Shown here piece after piece: positions 16,050-24,102 of a stretch of 64,000 bases of DNA. Each line of letters begins with the position of its first letter. The first letter of the stretch is position 1. The DNA is from Bradyrhizobium sp. SZCCT0148 (GTDB lineage: Bacteria > Pseudomonadota > Alphaproteobacteria > Rhizobiales > Xanthobacteraceae). The stretch covers positions 114,298 to 178,297 of the forward strand of contig NZ_JAFCKT010000012.1 in assembly GCF_018129985.1 (NCBI RefSeq). Direction: 5' to 3'. The notes below the pieces were generated by a model, which saw only the letters and a list, made by a program, of their open reading frames with translations, was not told the DNA's origin and searched no databases. The position numbers were made by a program, and so were the translations under genes.

Positions 16050-19049
16050 TCACTCCTTCCCCGCAAGCAACGCCGCGTTGCCGCCGGCTGCGGCCGTGTT
16101 GATCGTCACGGTCTGCTCGGTCGCAAAGCGGGCGAGGTAGTGCGGGCCGCCAGCCTTGGGGCCGGTTCCCGACAGGCCGTTGCCGCCGAACGGCTGCACG
16201 CCGACCACGGCGCCGATCATGTTGCGATTGACATAGATGTTGCCGATTTGGAGGCGGTCAATGATGGCCTCGACGGTGTCATCGATGCGGGAATGGATGC
16301 CGAGCGTGAGGCCGTAGCCGGTGCGCTCGATCGCAGCAAGCACGCGCTCGAGGTTTTCGGCGCGGTAGCGCACGACGTGAAGGATCGGGCCGAAGACCTC
16401 CGCGGTGAGCTGGCCGGCGTCTTTGAGCTCGAAGATATGCGGGGCGACGAAGCAGCCCCGCGGCGCAGCGCCGGCGAAATGCAGCCGTGCGTCGCTCGTC
16501 AGCCGCACGATATGCGCATCCAGCCGCTGCTTGGCCTCCATGTCGATCACCGGGCCGACATGGGTTGCGACGTCGCTGGGATCGCCGATCTTGAGCTCGC
16601 GCGCAGCGCCCGCAATCATCTCGATCATGCGGTCGGCGACGTCCTCCTGCACGAACAACAGCCGCAGCGCCGAGCAGCGCTGGCCGGCGGAACGGAACGC
16701 CGATGTCACGACGTCGTCGGCGACCTGCTCGGGCAGCGCTGTGGCATCCGCGATCATGGCGTTGATGCCGCCGGTCTCCGCGATCAGCGGCACGATCGGC
16801 CCGTCCTTGGCGGCGAGTGTCCGATTGATCAAGCGCGCCACCTCGGTCGAGCCGGTGAAAACGACGCCGGCGATATCGGCGTGCGCGGTGAGGGCGGCGC
16901 CGATGCGGCCGTCGCCGACAATGAGATGCAGCGCATCTTTCGGAATGCCCGCTTCGTGCAGCAGGGCGACGGCCTCGCGCGCGATGCGCGGCGTCTGTTC
17001 AGCCGGCTTGGCCACCACGCTGTTGCCGGCCATCAGGGCCGCCGTGACCTGGCCAAGTAAGATCGCCAGCGGAAAATTCCACGGCGAGATCGCGACGAAG
17101 ACACCGCGGCCGCGCATCGCCAGCGCATTGCTCTCGCCGGTCGGGCCCGGCATCGCCGTCGCGCTGCCGAATTCCTTGCGGCCCTCAGCGGCATAATAGC
17201 GGCAGAAGTCGACGGCTTCGCGCAGCTCCGACAGCGCGTCGTCGAGCGTCTTGCCGCCTTCGGCCTGCAGCAGTGCAATGAAGCGGGCGCTGCGGCTCTC
17301 CAGGAGAAGTGCGGCCTGCTCCAGCGCTGCCGCACGCGTGGCCGCCGGTGTCCGGCTCCAGGCCGCAAAGCCCGTGCGCGCCTTGGCCACCGCCGCATGG
17401 GTTTGATCCGGCGTGGCATCCGCGATCGGCTCGAGAGGGGTCGCTGCAGACTTGACGTCGGTGAGCAAGCGGTCAAGCGCGGTGCGCTCGCCGAATTCGA
17501 CGCCGCGCGAATTGCGCCGCTCCGGCGCGTAGAGATCGCCCGGCAGGGGAATCTTCGGATGGGCCGCCGCCTGCGGCCGGACGATGGCGTCGGCCGGACG
17601 CTGCAACAGCGCAGTGACAGGCACGCGATCATCCGCGGCCTGCGCCACGAACGAGGAATTGGCACCGTTCTCCAGCAGCCGCCGCACCAGATAGGCGAGC
17701 AGGTCGCGGTGGCTGCCGACCGGCGCATAGGTGCGGGTGGCGATGTCAGGATGGTCCTTCGCCAATTGCTCGTAGAGCGCTTCGCCCATGCCATGCAGGC
17801 GCTGGAATTCGAAGCTGCCGCCATCCCCGGCAAGCGCCAGCACGGTCGCGACCGTCAGCGCATTGTGGGTGGCGAATTGCGGGAAGATGCGCGGCCGCAA
17901 GGAAAGCAGCTTGGTCGCGCAGGCGACATAGTTCAAATCCGTCGTCGCCTTGCGCGTGAACACCGGATAGCCGTCCAGCCCGCGCTCCTGCGCGCGCTTG
18001 ATCTCGGTGTCCCAATAGGCGCCCTTGACCAGCCGCACCATCAGCTTGCGGTCATGTGCGCGCGCGAGTGCGTCGACGTAGTCGATCACCGCCCCGGCGC
18101 GCTTCTGATAAGCCTGGATCGCGAGGCCAAATCCGTCCCAACCTCTCAGCGAGACATCGGCGAGCGTTGCCGCGATCACATCGAGCGACAGCTCCAGCCG
18201 ATCGGCCTCCTCGGCATCGACGGTGAAGTTCAGGTCATGGGCCTTGGCACGCTGCGCGAGGTCGAGCAGCAGCGGCACCAGCTCGGCCATTACGCGGTCG
18301 CGGCTGATCGCCTCGAAGCGCGGATGCAATGCCGAGAGCTTGACCGAAATGCCGGGCCGGTCGGGCAGGGGATTGCTGCCTGCAGCCTTGCCGATGGTCT
18401 CGATCGCGCTGGCATAGGAATCGAAATAGCGCTTGGCGTCCGTAGCCGTGCGCGCGCCTTCGCCGAGCATGTCGAAGGAATAGCGCGGCCTCTCGCCGGA
18501 GCGCGGCTTTGCCCGCTCCAGCGCCTGCGCGATGGTCTCGCCCAGCACGAAATGATTGCCCATCAGCCGCATCGCCTGACGCGTGGCGGTACGCACCGCA
18601 GGCGCGCCGAGCCGCTTGACCAGGCGGCCGATGGTGCCGTCTGGCGTCTCGCCGGGCTGGATCACCCGCGCCGACAGGCCGAGCGCCCAGGCCGAAGCGT
18701 TGACCAGGAACGCCGTGGATCTGGTCTCGTGGTGGATGAAGTCACCCTCGCCGAGCTTGTCCTCGATGAACTGGTCGGCGGTGCGCGCGTCGGGCACGCG
18801 CAGCAGGGCCTCCGCCAGCACCATCAGCGCGAGCCCTTCCTTGGTCGAAAGTGCGAACTCCCGCAGCATGTCCTCGACCCCGCCCAACCGGTCATCGCGC
18901 TTGCGGATCGCCTCGATCAGCCGGGTCGCGGTGCGGTCGATCCAGGCCTCATGCGGCGGACTGAGATGTGACGCGGGCAACAGCCGCGCGGCGATCTCGG
19001 CATCATCGGGTGCGTATGGTGCGGTGAAGGGCTGCGGAACGTTCGGCAT
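16050..19049 (-). CDS. putA: Bifunctional proline dehydrogenase/L-glutamate-gamma-semialdehyde dehydrogenase PutA
   Basis: Predicted 999 residues. The N-terminal FAD-dependent proline dehydrogenase barrel contains RLVKGAYWDTEIKRAQ, and the C-terminal aldehyde dehydrogenase domain has AETGGIN and the catalytic cysteine in GQRCSALR (C792). Proline is oxidised to pyrroline-5-carboxylate, hydrolysed and oxidised to glutamate with channelling. Length and cysteine position match, as far as I recall, the minimal type A PutA of Bradyrhizobium japonicum, which lacks the ribbon-helix-helix repressor domain of E. coli PutA; regulation is therefore left to the divergent Lrp-type gene. The frame is open to 19457 but that part overlaps putR, and the ATG at 19049 begins typical PutA sequence. 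Confidence 0.97.
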   Translation of the reverse strand: MPNVPQPFTAPYAPDDAEIAARLLPASHLSPPHEAWIDRTATRLIEAIRKRDDRLGGVEDMLREFALSTKEGLALMVLAEALLRVPDARTADQFIEDKLGEGDFIHHETRSTAFLVNASAWALGLSARVIQPGETPDGTIGRLVKRLGAPAVRTATRQAMRLMGNHFVLGETIAQALERAKPRSGERPRYSFDMLGEGARTATDAKRYFDSYASAIETIGKAAGSNPLPDRPGISVKLSALHPRFEAISRDRVMAELVPLLLDLAQRAKAHDLNFTVDAEEADRLELSLDVIAATLADVSLRGWDGFGLAIQAYQKRAGAVIDYVDALARAHDRKLMVRLVKGAYWDTEIKRAQERGLDGYPVFTRKATTDLNYVACATKLLSLRPRIFPQFATHNALTVATVLALAGDGGSFEFQRLHGMGEALYEQLAKDHPDIATRTYAPVGSHRDLLAYLVRRLLENGANSSFVAQAADDRVPVTALLQRPADAIVRPQAAAHPKIPLPGDLYAPERRNSRGVEFGERTALDRLLTDVKSAATPLEPIADATPDQTHAAVAKARTGFAAWSRTPAATRAAALEQAALLLESRSARFIALLQAEGGKTLDDALSELREAVDFCRYYAAEGRKEFGSATAMPGPTGESNALAMRGRGVFVAISPWNFPLAILLGQVTAALMAGNSVVAKPAEQTPRIAREAVALLHEAGIPKDALHLIVGDGRIGAALTAHADIAGVVFTGSTEVARLINRTLAAKDGPIVPLIAETGGINAMIADATALPEQVADDVVTSAFRSAGQRCSALRLLFVQEDVADRMIEMIAGAARELKIGDPSDVATHVGPVIDMEAKQRLDAHIVRLTSDARLHFAGAAPRGCFVAPHIFELKDAGQLTAEVFGPILHVVRYRAENLERVLAAIERTGYGLTLGIHSRIDDTVEAIIDRLQIGNIYVNRNMIGAVVGVQPFGGNGLSGTGPKAGGPHYLARFATEQTVTINTAAAGGNAALLAGKE

Positions 19050-19098
19050 GGCGTGTCCTGTGGTGCAAATCCAGGATAAGGTCCGCGTGACCGTAGTT

Positions 19099-19113
19099 CG
19101 ATAGACAATATCG
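19099..19113. promoter_or_regulatory. Candidate PutR operator dyad
   Basis: CGATA-N5-TATCG, a perfect 5-base inverted repeat centred midway between the putA (19049) and putR (19164) start codons. Lrp-family regulators bind AT-rich dyads of about 15 bases, so this fits by size and location, but binding is inference. Confidence 0.4.
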
Positions 19114-19163
19114 TCGATTTGCCTTAGAAAATGAAGGTATGATGCCGTAAGGCCGGATGAAGT

Positions 19164-19625
19164 ATGGATCTTGATCGAATCGACCGGAAGATCCTCTCGA
19201 TTTTGCAGGAGGACGGGCGCATCGCCAATGTCGAACTCGCCGAGCGCATCGGCTTGTCGCCGACCTCGATTGGAGAGCGGCTGAAGCGCTTGCAGCGCGA
19301 GGGCTTCGTCGAAGGCTATGGCGCGCGGCTCAACCCGCACCGGCTCGGTCTCGGCCTCCTGGTGTTCGTCGAGGTGCTGCTCGACAAGACCACGCCGGAC
19401 AATTTCGAGCGGTTTGCGCGCGCGGTGAAACTCGCGCCTGAAGTGCTCGAATGTCACATGGTTGCCGGCGGTTTCGACTATCTTGTGAAGGCGCGGCTTG
19501 CCGACATGGCGGCGTATCGACGCTTTCTCGGCGAGACCCTGCTGTCGATGCCGGGTGTGCGCGAGACGCGGACCTATGCGGTGATGGAGGAGATCAAGCG
19601 CGACGCACCGTTACCGGTGGGCTGA
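19164..19625 (+). CDS. putR: Lrp/AsnC-family regulator, probable proline-utilisation activator PutR
   Basis: A 153-residue protein with the Lrp winged helix-turn-helix at residues about 1-60 (DRIDRKILSILQEDGRIANVELAERIGLSPTSIGERLKR in outline) and the C-terminal RAM ligand-binding domain (VECHMVAGGFDYLVKA). In rhizobia and Agrobacterium an Lrp-type PutR divergent from putA activates it in response to proline; the head-to-head arrangement with a 114-base spacer here fits exactly. Its own autoregulation through the shared spacer is likely. Unusually short spacing leaves little room for other inputs. Confidence 0.9.
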   Translation: MDLDRIDRKILSILQEDGRIANVELAERIGLSPTSIGERLKRLQREGFVEGYGARLNPHRLGLGLLVFVEVLLDKTTPDNFERFARAVKLAPEVLECHMVAGGFDYLVKARLADMAAYRRFLGETLLSMPGVRETRTYAVMEEIKRDAPLPVG

Positions 19626-19794
19626 CGAAGTGCCGTCGCGATTGTCATTGCTGGGGCGTTGAACGAGCGGTCCTCGCGGGAAATAGCTCTCCGTGTGCAG
19701 TCGCAACGCCTGTCGTCGAATGCACTGGCCGTCTTCTAAAATTTTCTTGGCCCGGCTCCCGGATCGATCCGGGAGGCAGCAATAGCTGGCGGGC

Positions 19795-19995
19795 TTATAC
19801 TTTGAGGTTCTCTGCGGAAGTCTTGCCCCGGTTTGCGATCTCTTCGTATTCCACCGTCTGTCCTTCGTTCAGGGACGACAGACCGGCTTTCTGCACTGCC
19901 GAGATATGCACGAACACATCCTTGCCGCCCGACGCAGGCTGGATAAATCCATAACCCTTCGTCGGGTTGAACCACTTGACCGTACCTTTAGCCAT
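19795..19995 (-). CDS. Cold-shock domain protein (CspA family)
   Basis: A 66-residue OB-fold protein, with RNP1-like KGYGFI and RNP2-like VFVHI motifs, that should bind single-stranded RNA/DNA as an RNA chaperone. The frame is open to 20049, but GGAGAAG eight bases before ATG 19995 and the canonical MAKGTVKWFN start settle the N-terminus. No helper genes are adjacent. The 5' region 19996-20203 is gene-free and may hold a long leader, as is common for csp genes. A palindrome (19756-19775) follows the stop but lacks a T-run. Confidence 0.95.
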   Translation of the reverse strand: MAKGTVKWFNPTKGYGFIQPASGGKDVFVHISAVQKAGLSSLNEGQTVEYEEIANRGKTSAENLKV

Positions 19996-20203
19996 CACGA
20001 CTTCTCCGCGGGTCTTCCTCCGAGATCTCGAACCGCCAATCCCCGCCAACCGGCCGGTTCGGTCCTAACAGGATACGCGGAATGTGGCTGGCTTGGTAGC
20101 TCAAACCACATCCGCCTTTCGCCGAATTCCGCTCAACTTCGCGGCGCTTTTACCGTTTTTGCCCGTTTCGCGGTCACTTGGCCTGCGCGATTTGCGTGGT
20201 CAG

Positions 20204-20512
20204 TCAATACGTCGCGGCCAGGTAATCGACGATCTTGCCGACATCGGCATCGTCGATCGGTGCACCATAGACCTTGATCATCTTGGTCACCTCGGCCTGC
20301 CAGAAGCTTTTCTTGTCCTTCATCGGCGGCTGCGTCTTGATGTAGTCGGCCGAGTGGCAGGCGCTGCAATTGCCCTGCACGGTTTCGAGATTGGGCCCGG
20401 CCTTGAAAGCCGCGACCTCGTCCGGAAGCTTGTAATTGACGGGCGCCGCGGTCACGGCCGCGACGCCGATGGCGAGGGTAAGCGTGATGGCGAGGAAGAC
20501 GGTGCGCTGCAT
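20204..20512 (-). CDS. sorB: Sulfite dehydrogenase cytochrome c subunit SorB
   Basis: A 102-residue secreted cytochrome c: signal peptide to about residue 22, one heme site CSACH (49-53), and a methionine in TQPPMKDK (M64) or later that may be the axial ligand. The preceding gene encodes a SorA-type molybdenum sulfite dehydrogenase, so this is its heme partner that hands electrons on to the respiratory chain. Two ATGs lie six bases apart (20518, 20512); the GGAG at about seven bases from the second favours 20512. The spacing to sorA (stop at 20524) is a few bases, so the two are coupled. Confidence 0.9.
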   Translation of the reverse strand: MQRTVFLAITLTLAIGVAAVTAAPVNYKLPDEVAAFKAGPNLETVQGNCSACHSADYIKTQPPMKDKKSFWQAEVTKMIKVYGAPIDDADVGKIVDYLAATY

Positions 20513-20523
20513 GGTCATTCTCC

Positions 20524-21723
20524 TCAGGCCACGGTGACGCGAACGGTTTCGACGACGTTGCGCAGATAACCCGCTGGGTTCCAGCGCGGCGTATCCGGCT
20601 GCGTCTCGCCGCCATTGCCGGTGGCGCGGACCTTCAATTCGACCTGGCCGGCAGCGAGCTTCACCGGCAGCATCCATTCGCGGAACGAATATTTGCCGAG
20701 ATCCTTGCCGAGCTTGGCGCTGGTCCAGGTCTTGCCGCCGTCGGTGGAGATTTCGACCTGCTTGATGCCCTTGCCGCCGTCGAAGGCGATGCCGCGCAGC
20801 GTCGTGCGTCCCGCTTTCAGCTTTGCACCATCAGGCACGCTGGTGATGAAGGAGCGGATGGTGAAGCGGTTGATCGGGATCGTCGCTTTCGGTGCGGTGC
20901 CGGGCTCGACCGAATTGTTCGGCGTGTCCGGAATGCGATAGGCCGACTTCATCCAGAAGCCGTCATAGACGTTGTCGACGACGGTGATCTCGTTGAGGTG
21001 CTTGACCCAGTAGGTACCGTAATAGCCGGGCACGATCAGGCGCAGCGGGAAGCCGTTGAGGAACGGCAGATCCTCGCCGTTCATGCCATAGGCCAGCATC
21101 ACCTCGCCGTCACTGGCGTGATCGAGATCGAGCGCCTTGACGAAATCGGGCGTCTTGTCGCTGACTGGCCCGTCCATGCCGCCAAACGTGACCTGCTTGG
21201 CGCCGGCCTGTACGCCGGCCATGTCAAGCACGGCCTTCAGCGGCACGCCGCGCCAGCGCGCGCAACCCATCGCGCCGTTGGCGAGCTGGCCGCCGGCGAC
21301 GCGCGGCTCGAAGAAGCCACGGCTGTTGCCGGAGCACTGGTTGACGGCGACGATCTCGGTCGCCTTCATCTTCCTGATGTCCTTCAGCGACAGCTTCAGC
21401 GGCTTGTCGACCTTGCCCTTGACCTCCAGCGTGAACTTGTCGGGATCGAGATTGTAGGGGAGGTCAGAGAGGTGATAGCGCACAAAGAACGCATTGTTAG
21501 GGGTGATCGGGCCGTCGTTGAAGATCGCGAACGGGGTCTCGAGCTGCGGCGGCCGGCTGGTGAGGCCGATCATCGGCCGCTTCTGCGGATATTTCACCAG
21601 CGGCCGCTCGCCATTGGCGAAGGGCAGCGTGACGGTGTCGAGTGCCAGCGCCTTGCTGGAATTCAGCGTGGCCGCGAGTGCGGTGAACCCCGCTCCTTTG
21701 AGCAGGTCGCGTCGATCGAACAT
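20524..21723 (-). CDS. sorA: Sulfite:cytochrome c oxidoreductase molybdopterin subunit SorA
   Basis: A 399-residue periplasmic enzyme of the sulfite oxidase family. It begins MFDRRDLLKGAGF, a twin-arginine signal, so the molybdenum cofactor is probably inserted in the cytoplasm before export. The cofactor-ligating cysteine is in NQCSGNSRGFF (C130), and the C-terminal Mo-co dimerisation domain starts near residue 285. It oxidises sulfite to sulfate and passes electrons to SorB. Likely role: detoxifying sulfite released from organosulfonates or thiosulfate. No sulfonate-degradation gene is in this window. Confidence 0.95.
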   Translation of the reverse strand: MFDRRDLLKGAGFTALAATLNSSKALALDTVTLPFANGERPLVKYPQKRPMIGLTSRPPQLETPFAIFNDGPITPNNAFFVRYHLSDLPYNLDPDKFTLEVKGKVDKPLKLSLKDIRKMKATEIVAVNQCSGNSRGFFEPRVAGGQLANGAMGCARWRGVPLKAVLDMAGVQAGAKQVTFGGMDGPVSDKTPDFVKALDLDHASDGEVMLAYGMNGEDLPFLNGFPLRLIVPGYYGTYWVKHLNEITVVDNVYDGFWMKSAYRIPDTPNNSVEPGTAPKATIPINRFTIRSFITSVPDGAKLKAGRTTLRGIAFDGGKGIKQVEISTDGGKTWTSAKLGKDLGKYSFREWMLPVKLAAGQVELKVRATGNGGETQPDTPRWNPAGYLRNVVETVRVTVA

Positions 21724-21912
21724 CTGGTCCCCTCCCGGGAGCTTTTCGTTGGTTCGCGGTCATCACCGCGAGCCCGCGCTCATCTGTCGCAACCCGCGAG
21801 GCGAAGTCAATTCGTGCTTTCGCAGCAGGCCCATGCCGCTGCGTTGCAGCAGGCCGGTGTTACGCGGTGACGGGGGCGGTTGTTTGATTCGATCTCGCCG
21901 CGCGCTCGCTGC

Positions 21913-22032
21913 ACCTCTCTTGCTCGCGGGAGGGGTCGCGCCGAAGGCGCGGGTGAGGGCTTTCTTCTCCGGGGGATTGTCCCGTTGCAGAGACACCCTC
22001 TTCCAACCTTTTCCCGCAAGCGGGAGGTGGAG
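21913..22032. repeat. Intergenic repeat, CTCGCGGGAGGGG...CCCGCAAGCGGGAGG family
   Basis: Fills much of the 337-base gene-free stretch 21724-22060 between sorA and the cyclase gene. Contains CTTGCTCGCGGGAGGGGTCGC, a GGGTGAGGGC block and a CCCGCAAGCGGGAGG hairpin. Related to the elements at 37792-37926 and 42701-42840. I see no gene in the stretch. Confidence 0.65.
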
Positions 22033-22060
22033 CGCACCTCTCGCTTGGCTCGCACCTACC

Positions 22061-23794
22061 TTACGCCGCCACGCGCTCGCTTCGATCGACGAGCGCCGCC
22101 AGCCCCCGCGCATCCGCGACGATGCGGACGACCATCGGCTCGTCGCGGCCGCGGATCGCGACCTCCTGTTGCGGGAGCGCATCGTCGGCGAGGCCCGCCG
22201 TGCTGCGGATTTCGTCCGAGACGATCGCCTCGCAGGCCAGAGACTTGGTCATGTCCTGGAGGCGGGCGGCGACGTTGACGGCATCGCCCAGCGCCGTGAA
22301 GACGATGTGATCGCGGTAGCCGATGTCGCCGATGATGACCTCGCCGCCGTGAATGCCGATGCCGAAGCGGATCGGCTGGCGCAGATCGTGGCTCAGAAGC
22401 TGGTTCAGTTCGTCGATATGCGTGGCGATGCTGGCGGTCGCCTTCAGCGCCTGCCGGCAGGCGGTTTGCGGATCGGCCGTGAGCCCGAACAGCGCCAGCA
22501 TGCCATCGCCGACGAACTGGTTCGGCTGGCCGCCATTCTCGATCACGGCCTGCGAGACCGCGCCGAGGAAACGGTTGACGATGAAGACGGTGTCGAACGG
22601 CAGCCGTTTTTCGGCGAGTTGGGTCGAGCCGCGCATGTCCACGAACAGGCTGACGAGATAGCGCTCCTGGCCGATCCTGGCCGGGGTCGAGGCGTGCCCG
22701 TCCGTCGAATGCGTGTGAGGCGTGAAGAGCTGGAAGAAGGAGAGGTCGGACGTCGGCCGCAGCTGGCAGGCCAGCCTGATCGAAGGATCGGCGGTGCCGA
22801 CACGGGTGAGCACGAAGGCCTCGCGCTGCGATGGTGCGGGCAGGGCGTCATGGTCGCCGATGATGCGGATGCGGCAGGTCGAGCAGCGGGCGCGGCCACC
22901 GCAGACGCTGGCATGCGGTACATTGTGGCGCAGGCTCGCCTCCAGCACGGAGAGGCCCTTGGGAACCCGCACCGTCTTGCCGTTGCCGTAGGACAGCGCG
23001 ATCATGCCGCCGCGCCGCTCGCGCCAGGCTCGCACGCCGCGTGCCGCCAGCGCCAGTCCCAGTAGACCGAAATAGGTGATGGTGAAGGCGCCGCTGATGC
23101 GATCGAGTGTGTTGCCTTCCGCGACCGTGCCGACTTGACGTCGCGTGAGGTTGTGGGTGCGCCATTCCCCGTCATCGGCCTCGATCGCGACGCTGCGACC
23201 GCCCTGATAGATACCGAGCAGCGCCAATGTCGGGACCAGCACCGCGGCGGCGAGTAGGTAGGGTGCGGCGCGCGTGAAGAACGGTTTGAGGCGGAGCCAG
23301 AAATAAATCCCGATGCAGCCGTGGACCCAGGCAATGAGCAGCAGGATCGTCATCTGCCAGAGCCGGGCCGGTGCAGCGACAAAGAACAGATAGAGCTCCT
23401 GCGGATAGAGCTTCTGGTGATCGTACAGCGTGTAGCCGAGCCGTACGCCGACCACGTGCGCCATCACCAGTGCGGGGATGCTCAGACCCAGCACGAGCTG
23501 CAGCGGCTCGATCGTCCGCCAGCGGAACTGCCGGCGCTGATACAGCGCATAGATGCCGAGCCCCATATGGGTGAGTGCCGCGGTGTAGAACACGATCGCG
23601 ACGGGGAGAAACTGCCAGAACAGGGTATGGTAGTAGACCGCGGCCTCCATGGCCTCGACCGAGATATTGCCGAGTGCATGGTTGAGGAAATGGCTGATCA
23701 CATAACAGAACAGGATCACGCCGCAGACGAGCCGCACCTGCCGCACGCTGGTCGCGCGGACGAGTTCGGACATCTGTGCGGGAGCGCTGGCCAT
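22061..23794 (-). CDS. Membrane-anchored class III nucleotidyl cyclase with plant-type 2Fe-2S domain
   Basis: A 577-residue three-part protein. Residues 20-255 carry about six membrane helices with histidines H35, H39, H76, H113 and H158, resembling the diheme cytochrome b anchors of succinate dehydrogenase. Residues 262-355 form a ferredoxin-like domain with C298-x5-C304-x2-C307 and C343. Residues 375-560 form a class III cyclase with metal aspartates D386 (VDMRGST) and D430 (VGDG) and the N507-x3-R511 transition-state pair. Rhizobial relatives include CyaC of Sinorhizobium meliloti, reported as a redox/quinone-responsive adenylate cyclase. I infer sensing of respiratory redox state and cAMP output. 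GTP specificity cannot be excluded. ATG at 23794 or at residue 8 are both possible. Confidence 0.93.
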   Translation of the reverse strand: MASAPAQMSELVRATSVRQVRLVCGVILFCYVISHFLNHALGNISVEAMEAAVYYHTLFWQFLPVAIVFYTAALTHMGLGIYALYQRRQFRWRTIEPLQLVLGLSIPALVMAHVVGVRLGYTLYDHQKLYPQELYLFFVAAPARLWQMTILLLIAWVHGCIGIYFWLRLKPFFTRAAPYLLAAAVLVPTLALLGIYQGGRSVAIEADDGEWRTHNLTRRQVGTVAEGNTLDRISGAFTITYFGLLGLALAARGVRAWRERRGGMIALSYGNGKTVRVPKGLSVLEASLRHNVPHASVCGGRARCSTCRIRIIGDHDALPAPSQREAFVLTRVGTADPSIRLACQLRPTSDLSFFQLFTPHTHSTDGHASTPARIGQERYLVSLFVDMRGSTQLAEKRLPFDTVFIVNRFLGAVSQAVIENGGQPNQFVGDGMLALFGLTADPQTACRQALKATASIATHIDELNQLLSHDLRQPIRFGIGIHGGEVIIGDIGYRDHIVFTALGDAVNVAARLQDMTKSLACEAIVSDEIRSTAGLADDALPQQEVAIRGRDEPMVVRIVADARGLAALVDRSERVAA

Positions 23795-23892
23795 GATTCG
23801 CTCGTATCAGGTCACCCATGAGAACAGCCAGCGTAGCGTTTAATTCCCGGCGTGGACAGCTGGCGGGGTCACATGCGCGGCAAGGAGCCGCT

Positions 23893-24043
23893 GTCGTCCC
23901 GGACAAGCGCGCCCAGCAGGCGCGCGCCGATCCGGGCCACATACCCCAGGGCCTGGTTGTGGCGGGCTGGCAACTCCGAATCTTTGCCAAACCCGCCCTT
24001 TGGTAAGGGTCCCGGGTCTGCGCATCGCTTGCCCGGGACGACA
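23893..24043. repeat. Intergenic mosaic repeat, GTCGTCCCGG family (second copy)
   Basis: Shares with 5014-5147 the outer arms GTCGTCCCGG/CCGGGACGAC and the core GGTTGTGG...GGCTGGCAACTCCGA, in the same orientation. Occupies half of the 308-base gene-free region 23795-24102. Confidence 0.8.
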
Positions 24044-24102
24044 CCTGTGTTGGGCCCCCCCCAACATTGACTCCCCCTCCCAAGTTGGGGAAAAGCGCGG
24101 CC

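Noticed and set aside
19050..19457. N-terminal extension of putA to 1135 residues
   Set aside because: The extra frame overlaps putR on the opposite strand and the resulting protein would not begin like a PutA; ATG 19049 gives the expected 999 residues.
19756..19775. Perfect 20-base palindrome CTCCCGGATC-GATCCGGGAG after the cold-shock gene, read as a terminator
   Set aside because: No T-run follows on either strand, so it is not a typical rho-independent terminator; it may be a structural site only.
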